Shown here piece after piece: positions 57,695 through 64,000 of a DNA stretch of 64,000 nucleotides (position 1 is the first letter of the stretch; the number at the start of each line of letters is the position of its first letter). The translations under genes and the position numbers were made by a program. The notes beneath the pieces were generated by a model. It was not told where the DNA came from. It searched no databases and was given only the letters and a program-made list of their open reading frames with translations. The stretch is taken from positions 308,125,542 through 308,189,541 of the forward strand of contig CM022302.1 of the NCBI GenBank assembly GCA_011799875.1, given 5' to 3'. This stretch comes from Thinopyrum elongatum (Eukaryota > Streptophyta > Magnoliopsida > Poales > Poaceae).

Positions 57695-58767
57695 TTTAAG
57701 ACATTATTTTTGGGATGACCCACATCTATATAAAGGACTATATGGTGTTATTAGATGTTGTGTACCTGAGCATGAACAGGAACAAATCCTATGTAAGTAT
57801 CACTATGAGGCATATGGAGGACACCATGCTAGAGATAGAACCGCACATAAGGTATTACACTCTAGTTTTTATTGGCCTACTCTCTTCAAGGATGCACGTA
57901 AGTTTGTCTTATCTTGTGATGAATGTCAAAGAATAGGTAATATTGGTAAACGCCAGGAAATGCCTATGAATTATTCACTTGTTATTGAACCATTTGATGT
58001 ATGTGGTTTTGATTATATGGGACCTTTTCCTTCCTTTAATGGGTATACTCATATTTTAATTGTTGTTGATTACGTTACTAAATGGGTAGAAGCTATTCCA
58101 ACTAGTAGTGTTAATCATAACACTTCTATTAAAGTGCTTAAAGAAGTTATTTTCCTGAGGTTTGGAGTCCCTAGATATTTAATGACTGATGGTGGTTCAC
58201 ATTTTATTCATGGTGCATTCCATAAACTTCATGCTAAATATGATGTTAACCATTTAATTGCATCACCATATCATCCTCGCTCTAGTGGTCAAGTTGAAAT
58301 GAGCAATAGAGAAATAAAATTAATCTTGCAAAAAACTGTTAATAGATCTAGAAAGAATTGGTCTAAGAAACTTGAACATTCATTATGGGCTTATAGAACT
58401 GCTTATGAAAATCCTATTGGAATGTATCCATATAAAATGGTCTATGGAAAAGCATGTCATTTACCTCTTGAGTTAGAACATAAGGCGTATTGGGCAATTA
58501 AAGAACTTAATTATGATTTCAAACTTGCTGGTGAAAAGAAGTTATTTGATATTAGCTCGTTAGATGAATGGAGGACACAAGCCTATGAAAATGCCCAGTT
58601 ATTTAAAGAAAATTTTAAAAGATGACATGATAAAAGAATCCAAAAACGAGAATTTAAAGAAGGTGATCAAGTTTTTTTGTACAAATTTCGTTTCATATTC
58701 TTTGTCGGAAAATTTCTCTCCAAATGGGAAGGACCATATATCATCGAAGAAGTTTATCGTCTCAAAA
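57667..58767 (+). pseudogene. Integrase of element G
   Basis: The zinc-binding HHCC segment has HYEAYGGHHARDRTAHKVLH then CDECQRIGN. The catalytic core has GFDYMGPFPSFNGYTHILIV (first Asp), FGVPRYLMTDGGSHF (second Asp) and HPRSSGQVEMSNREIK (Glu). The C-terminal part (YGKACHLPLELEHKAYWAIK) follows. The frame stops at 58623-58625, but the tail is recognisable in another frame to FLVGK/KWEGPYII at about 58755. At 58768 the sequence switches to a truncated WHAM-like LTR, so the polypurine tract and G's own 3' LTR are missing. Confidence 0.9.
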
Positions 58768-59650
58768 CCTCAGATTGCTACCTGTGGATTGCTAGTAGTG
58801 TTGATTACATCTTGTAGTTGATGCTAGTTGGTTTATTTGGTGGAAGATTATAAGTTCAGATCCTTAATGATATTCAATACTCCTCTGATCTTGAACATGA
58901 ATATGATTTGTGAGTATTTACTTTTGTTCTTGAGGACATGGGAGAAGTCTGGTTATAAGTAATCATCTGAATTTGGTATTCGTTCAATATTTTCATGATA
59001 TCTTTCTTGTTGCTTCCATTAGTGGTGTTATGTGAACGGCGACTACATGACACTTCACCATCCTTGGGCCTAAGGGAAGGCATTATGGAGTATTATGTAG
59101 ATGATGGGTTGCTACAGTGATATAAGCTTAAACCCTAGTTTATGCGTTATTCCATAAGGGGCTGATTTGGATCCATATTTTTCATGCTATGGTTAGATTT
59201 ATCTTAATTCTTCATTCGTATTTGCGGATTCTTGCGAGATGAGGTAATCATAAGTGGGAGGCTTGTTCAAGTAAGAAGAGCACCCAAGCACTGGTCCACC
59301 CACATATCAAATTATCAAAGTAGCGAACGTGAATCAAACAAACATGATAAAAGTGACTAGATGATAATTCCCATGTGTCCTCAAGAACGCTTTGCTTTCT
59401 ATAAGAGAACGTTATGGCCTGTCCTTTGCTATAAAAAGGATTGGGCTACCTTGCGGCACTCTTGATACTATTGTTGCTTGTTACCCATTACGAATTATCT
59501 TGCTGCAAAACTATCTATCACTTTTACTTACAACACTTGCAGAGATTACTTTGCTGAAAACCGCTTGTCATTTCTTCTGCTCCTTGTTGGGTTCGACACT
59601 CTTACTTATCGAAAGGACTACGGTTGATCCACTATACTTGTGGGTCATCA
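58768..59650 (+). repeat. 3' part of a WHAM-like LTR
   Basis: It starts inside the LTR at tgctacctgtggattgctag and runs to the terminal ctatacttgtgggtcatca. The first about 290 bp align with 61420-61700. It shares its end motif with G's 5' LTR, but its body differs from 984-2377, so it is not an obvious partner of that LTR. Its 5' part is lost at the junction with G's integrase. Confidence 0.75.
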
Positions 59651-60793
59651 GGCACTGATTCAGTTGGCCTTGGCGAAGTTTGAGCTTCTGATGCCTAAAC
59701 AGGTGGCTCTGAGTGAATGACAGGCTCAGGAGTCTTTTCCTTCGTTGGGGGAGCAGCACTTGAGGATGCCGGATTTTCTTGCTTGCAGATGAGACTTGCT
59801 TTAGGACAATTTTATTTCATTGCTTCCTTTCCTGTTGAGCAACTGGATCAATGTGGCCTTTGACTAGATCATTGTAGCCAGTTACTTGGGCTTGATGGTC
59901 ATCATAGATTGTATGAAGAATTGCATCTAGATCTGAGTGAAAACCCAATAGCCTGTGACGAAGCATAGTCATGCCACAGTTGACATCCTTGTAAGAATTT
60001 TCGAGCTCTCGAATGATGAACTTGGAAGAGACAAATTTCATTCGACCATCAAGGTCAAGCGGCTCAGTAGATAAAGTGTTGATTTCAACATCGTCTTCTC
60101 TCATATCATTAACAAGGGATGCAACATGTTCAATGACCTCAGCTAGAATGGTCAAAGATACCACTTCTCCATAGAATGGATTTTCCACAAATTTATCAAG
60201 TAGTTCCATGATAAATGTGTGATTGTAGTAGTGAGGAGCATTAAATTCATGTACAGGAGAAGTTTGTACAGTAACTTGCTCGGCTGAAGGCACCGAGGCC
60301 AGAGGATAAGTCAAGGTAGGCGCAAACTTAGCACCTTTTTCCTTCGAAGTAGTATCCTGAGGAGTATCTTTATCGGTTGGGGCTTCCTTTGATTTTCTTC
60401 ATGCCAGGCTTAGGAACGCGTTCGCCTAGCTGAGTAGTTTGCAAAGGGGCCTCAACAACCAAATCCTTCAAGTTGATAGCATCTGGATGAGGAGTGATGT
60501 TGACATGTTGTTTCATCGTAACAGTGGTAGGAGGAGTTTTTCTACTAATAACAGTTTTCTGCGGTAGTGCCCGAGGAACAACTTGAGCTCGAAGATTAGG
60601 TAGTACGATGGAAGTGGTGATATTCACTTACTCACTGAGAGTGGCAACCTCTTCCTTTGAGAGAGGAGGATCATCAGCATCTGAAGGATCACTCTTTTCA
60701 AATTTGCCAGCTGGTTGAGCCTTCTTTTTTCCTGGGTGCACCCTATCTCGTTAAAGACGTAGTAAAGTTGAGATCATGCTTGCGTTTGGTCCG
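59651..60793 (-). pseudogene. Unrecognised minus-strand coding remnant between two LTR pieces
   Basis: The minus strand holds a Thr/Pro-rich ORF (60627-60370) and a 165-residue ORF (60314-59817). The second has an ordered look: HEFNAPHYYNHTFIMELLDK, then NPFYGEVVSLTILAEVIEHV and MLRHRLLGFHSDLDAILHTI. An upstream stretch with KKKAQPAGKFEKSDPSDADD leads into it through stops. It resembles the layout of retrotransposon accessory proteins (low-complexity N-terminus, helical C-terminus), but I do not recognise a family. The sequence before the next LTR is not a polypurine tract, and no primer site follows 59650. It may therefore not be the internal region of the flanking LTRs. Confidence 0.5.
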
Positions 60794-61719
60794 TGATACG
60801 TCCATTTTGCATCATGTTTTCCTATTGTTATTTATTGCATTTTGGATTGTTGTTTCACTTTATGATGCCATTCGTATGCCTTTTCTCTCTTATTTTCCAA
60901 GTTTCACATGAAGAGGGAGATTGCCAACAGCTGAAATTCTGGACCAGAAAGGGCTACAACAGAGAAAGCTATTCTTCAAAACTCCAAATGACCTGAAAAT
61001 TTACGAAGAATTATATTGGAATATATAAAAATTATTGGCGAAAGAATTACCAGAAGGGGACCCACCAGGAAGCCACAAGCCTGGGGGCGCGCCCCCCGAG
61101 CTTGTGGGACCCATGGCAAGTCTTCGAGGCCCGTCTTCTCCTATATGTTGCCATTTTCCCTAGAAAAAATCAGAAGAAAACTTTTGGGATGAAGCTCCTT
61201 CGTCTCGATGCGAAACCTGGGCAAAAGCAGTTTTTCTCTCCGGCGGAGCGATTCCGCTAGGGAAACTTCCCTGCAGGAGGGGAAAATCGAAGCCATCAAC
61301 ATCACGAATGATCCTCTCATCATGGGAGGACCAATCTTCATCAACTTGTTCACCAACACCATCTCATCTGAAACCCTAGTTCAGCTCTTGTATTCAATCT
61401 CTGTATGAAAACCACATATTGGTACATGTGGGTTGCTAGTAGTGTTGATTACATCATGTAGTTGATGCTAGTTGGTTTATTTGGTGGAAGATTATATGTT
61501 CAGATCCTTAATGATATTCAATACCTCTCTGATCTTGAACATGAATATGATTTGTGAGTAGTAACTTTTGTTCTTGAGGTCATGGGAGAAGTCTGGTTAC
61601 GATTAATCATGTGAATTTGGTATTCGTTCAATATTTTGATGATATGTTGTTGCTTCCTTTAGTGGTGTCATGTGAACGTCGAATACATGACACATTAATC
61701 ATCTAGTCACATTAATCAT
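60794..61719 (+). repeat. 5' part of a WHAM-like LTR, truncated
   Basis: It begins tgatacgtccattttgcatc, a typical start for this LTR group, and runs through the 'gttgctagtagtgttgattacatc' region shared with 58790. It breaks off at about 61719 just after a duplicated 'cacattaatcat' motif. The remaining 3' part of the LTR is absent. Confidence 0.78.
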
Positions 61720-62540
61720 GTTTTCCCCTTTACGGCGAACTGTGGACGGGGTGTGCGGCCGCCTATTATGACCAGTGGATCGGGCGCGCCATTAATATGG
61801 AGCAGTGGGAGCGATGTGGGCGGCGGTCAAAGGGCTGGCTCGCCTACCGGTGAGCCTGCGCAGCGGACTACTGGCATGCCTACCATCATTTCACACAGCT
61901 ACTAGCACGCCCCACGGTGAGTGCGTAGCAAACACACCCATGCCTTGGCCTCCCGGTCTGCCTGCTAGCATGTGTCTCGTCAACTCACGCATGCTTGTAC
62001 GGCATGCGGGACGCGTGCGCGGCACGTATTATATTGATTTTTCCTTTTTGATGATTAATTCTATCACTTTATTGCTTAACCGAAGCACGGCACCTACATT
62101 GTTGGTCTAATGCACACGGTTCGAATAAAGAGTCCGTTTGTGATATTGGTTGATAATTATTTATAATTTCCTGTATGTAAGAAGATTATATCAAAACTTG
62201 TCTCAAATTTGAAAAAAATATCACAGTCTATTGGTGTCCATATGACACCACGATAAGTTTCATGAATTTCAACTTAGTTTTGTATTTACTGGATTTTAAA
62301 ATCAAGATTCTCGAAGTTAGAAATTTCTTGCATGGGGACTAAACATGCACCCAGGGACACGTACACATATGATTTTGCAATCCATTTTCGTGCACTATCA
62401 CGGGTCTCATATAGATCAAATTTGATTTTGCACATTAAATCCCTGGGAAATCAATCAATGTATAAAAACAGAAAAATGTTATCTTTTTTTTTCAATTTTT
62501 AACACTAAACTCTTTTGGTCGCATGTTCGCTGCAGAAAAA
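61720..62540. other. Unassigned intergenic sequence
   Basis: A GC-rich piece (61730-62030, several cgcatgc/gcatgc motifs) is followed by an AT-rich piece to 62520. I saw no LTR ends, terminal inverted repeats or coding domain. The ORF at 61805-62110 has no conserved feature. Confidence 0.5.
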
Positions 62541-64000
62541 GTTTGAGATGCATCTTTGGGCGACATGCACGCGGTGGTCCTAGGACACTCACTCCCATGG
62601 GCCGGCGAGGTCACCATCCAGCACTATCAAATGCGATGAGAGAGGTTAATTTGACCAACAAGGATGGTCATTTTTTGGTTTTTGTTACGTACGGTAGGAA
62701 TATATATATAGTACTTGTTGAAGAGGGTGGCTGTGGGCAATACTACGCGTTATATGGGGCAGTCACTCGCGTGCGATGCTTCCATTCGTGGGCCCACGAG
62801 GTTGTCCTCCATCACTTTGACCCAACACAAGGAGATTTATTTTTTTGGTTGTGTTATGGTAGGAGTATATAGTACGCGTCGAAGAGGGGAGGAGGGGGCC
62901 GGGGCAGCACATACTACACACACGTCATGAACGATCTTGCTTCGTGTGGGGACTTTTCGGTTTCCGAGGCAGGTGCCACAAAGAAGTTGTGCATATTGGG
63001 TATTAAAAACATCACCAACACATTGGGCGACGTGCAGACGATGGTTGTCACTCATTCGCCTGCGACTCTTCCTTCCATGGGCCCGCGAGGTCGTCGTCCA
63101 TCTAATATATGACACAATGAGAAAGGTAATTTGACGAATAAGGAGGATTATTTTTGGGTTGTCTTACGGTACGTAGGAGTATATATTACACGTCGAAGAG
63201 GGGAGGGGCAACATATATATACTACGTGTCATGAACCTTGGTTCGTGTGGGGGACTTAAAGGTTTCCGAGGCAGGTGCCACATCAAAGTTCTGCATATAT
63301 ATTAGGTATTCAAACATCACAACCACACATCTCCATACATGTGTTTGGCCCACAAGCAAGCGATGGCGGTTGTCCTCTCTAGCACTCACTCACGGGGTTA
63401 TCGGCGAGATGCTTTGTCCATCTCTGTGTGCCCGCTTGGTCAATCACTTTGACCGACAGCGATACAGGTTAATTTGACTTATAATTAAGAGGGATTAAAT
63501 TTTGGTTCATCTTATACGGTACGGTACATGCAACTATACTTCGAGCGCATGTGTACACACGAATCCCTCCCACCGGGTCGAAGTGGGGGGCGGGGGGCGG
63601 TCACGTGAAGCGTCATGAACCAGATCTGTGTGGGGACTGTGCGATTTTTGACGCATGCATGGGCCACATCAAAATGTTGTGCTTTTGGTATTCAAACATA
63701 TATGCATGCATCACGCATGTCCATACATATGTTTGGGGCACATACATGCAGTGGTTGTCTTTGGACACTCTCCCTCGCTTGGTTATCATCGACGGACTAT
63801 ATATTCATGGGCCTGCATGGACGTCCACATCACTTCGACCAACAACGTGAGAGAGGTTACCAGGGTGGATTCTTCTTCTCTTGGTTAGCGTTACCGTATA
63901 GTCGTACGTCGATCATGGAGAGATTTGAGGGCTAAGTTCGAGGGCTCGCATATACATGAATCCCTATATATATATATAGTATACACGTCGTGAACCCTCG
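62541..64000 (+). repeat. Diverged tandem-repeat array, running off the right edge
   Basis: Units are recognised by recurring blocks in the same order: gtcatgaac; gtgtggggact; gaggcaggtgccaca; a ...gcatat..gg/ggtattcaaacatcac block; catgggcc.gcgaggtcgtc; gttaatttgac; and gtaggagtatat...cgtcgaagagggg. The gtcatgaac anchor is at 62924, 63228 and 63612, with a variant gtcgtgaacc at 63988, giving spacings of 304, 384 and 376 bp. Two shorter, partial units lie at about 62553-62750 and 62754-62923. The array may be a local satellite or repeats within a larger DNA transposon. Confidence 0.7.

Noticed and set aside
58768..61719. An intact WHAM-like element with LTRs at 58768-59650 and 60794-61719
   Set aside because: Each LTR is truncated at its outer end, so no TSD can be tested. 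No primer site follows the first, and no polypurine tract precedes the second.
62543..63935. Several 60-110 residue ORFs near the right edge
   Set aside because: They come from the tandem-repeat units, change frame between units and show no conserved motif.
1..64000. CRISPR arrays, rRNA genes, operons or other prokaryotic systems
   Set aside because: No regular spaced repeats or rRNA motifs were seen. TATA boxes, GT-AG introns and nested LTR elements indicate plant nuclear DNA.

Overview
The window is grass nuclear DNA, most likely from a Triticeae genome (wheat, barley, Aegilops type). I see no bacterial gene organisation and no recognisable host protein gene. Nearly everything is retrotransposon sequence nested inside older retrotransposon sequence. 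Family names below (Sabrina-like, WHAM-like, Fatima-like, Sukkula-like) are recalled resemblances and were not checked by search; the boundaries, LTR pairs and target-site duplications (TSDs) were read directly.

Layout, outermost to innermost. Element G, an Athila-type Ty3/gypsy element on the + strand, supplies 984-4298 and 56977-58767. Its 5' LTR is hit at its very start by the 3' end of a Fatima-like element (393-983). Element C (4299-56976, TSD agaag) sits inside G's reverse transcriptase/RNase H coding region. C holds three insertions: solo LTR E (7213-11433), large solo LTR B (13066-14003 plus 39675-43348, minus orientation) and Fatima-like element D (43417-54079). B holds element A (14004-39674), a Tat-type gypsy element with gag-pol on the minus strand. 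A's integrase is split by element F (20578-32667, TSD aaagg), a large-LTR element without coding domains. D also holds a fold-back Mutator-like MITE (48633-49475). The nesting G > C > B > A > F is five levels deep.

Right of G lie two truncated WHAM-like LTR pieces (58768-59650 and 60794-61719) flanking a 1.1-kb segment with unrecognised minus-strand coding remnants. After these come about 0.8 kb of unassigned sequence and a diverged tandem-repeat array that runs off the right edge (62541-64000).

The main discovery candidate is an antisense gene shared by A, C and D. In each it lies between the gag-pol region and the 3' LTR and runs opposite to the element. It encodes an N-terminal domain of the plant 'putative gypsy type transposon' type (PF04195-like, by recall), a basic/low-complexity middle, a coiled coil and a C-terminal region. 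It has GT-AG introns. In A, removing three introns gives one continuous frame from 17302 to 19571. C has lost nearly all of gag-pol and D has lost reverse transcriptase and integrase, yet both keep this gene. A second candidate is a row of four stem-loops (26409-26660) in the internal domain of F, with differing but still self-complementary stems.

Decay signatures are also informative. Most nonsense codons in A's gag-pol are TAG, many where I would expect glutamine CAG. Three of the four imperfect TSDs differ by a CG to TG/CA type change. Both fit heavy cytosine methylation.
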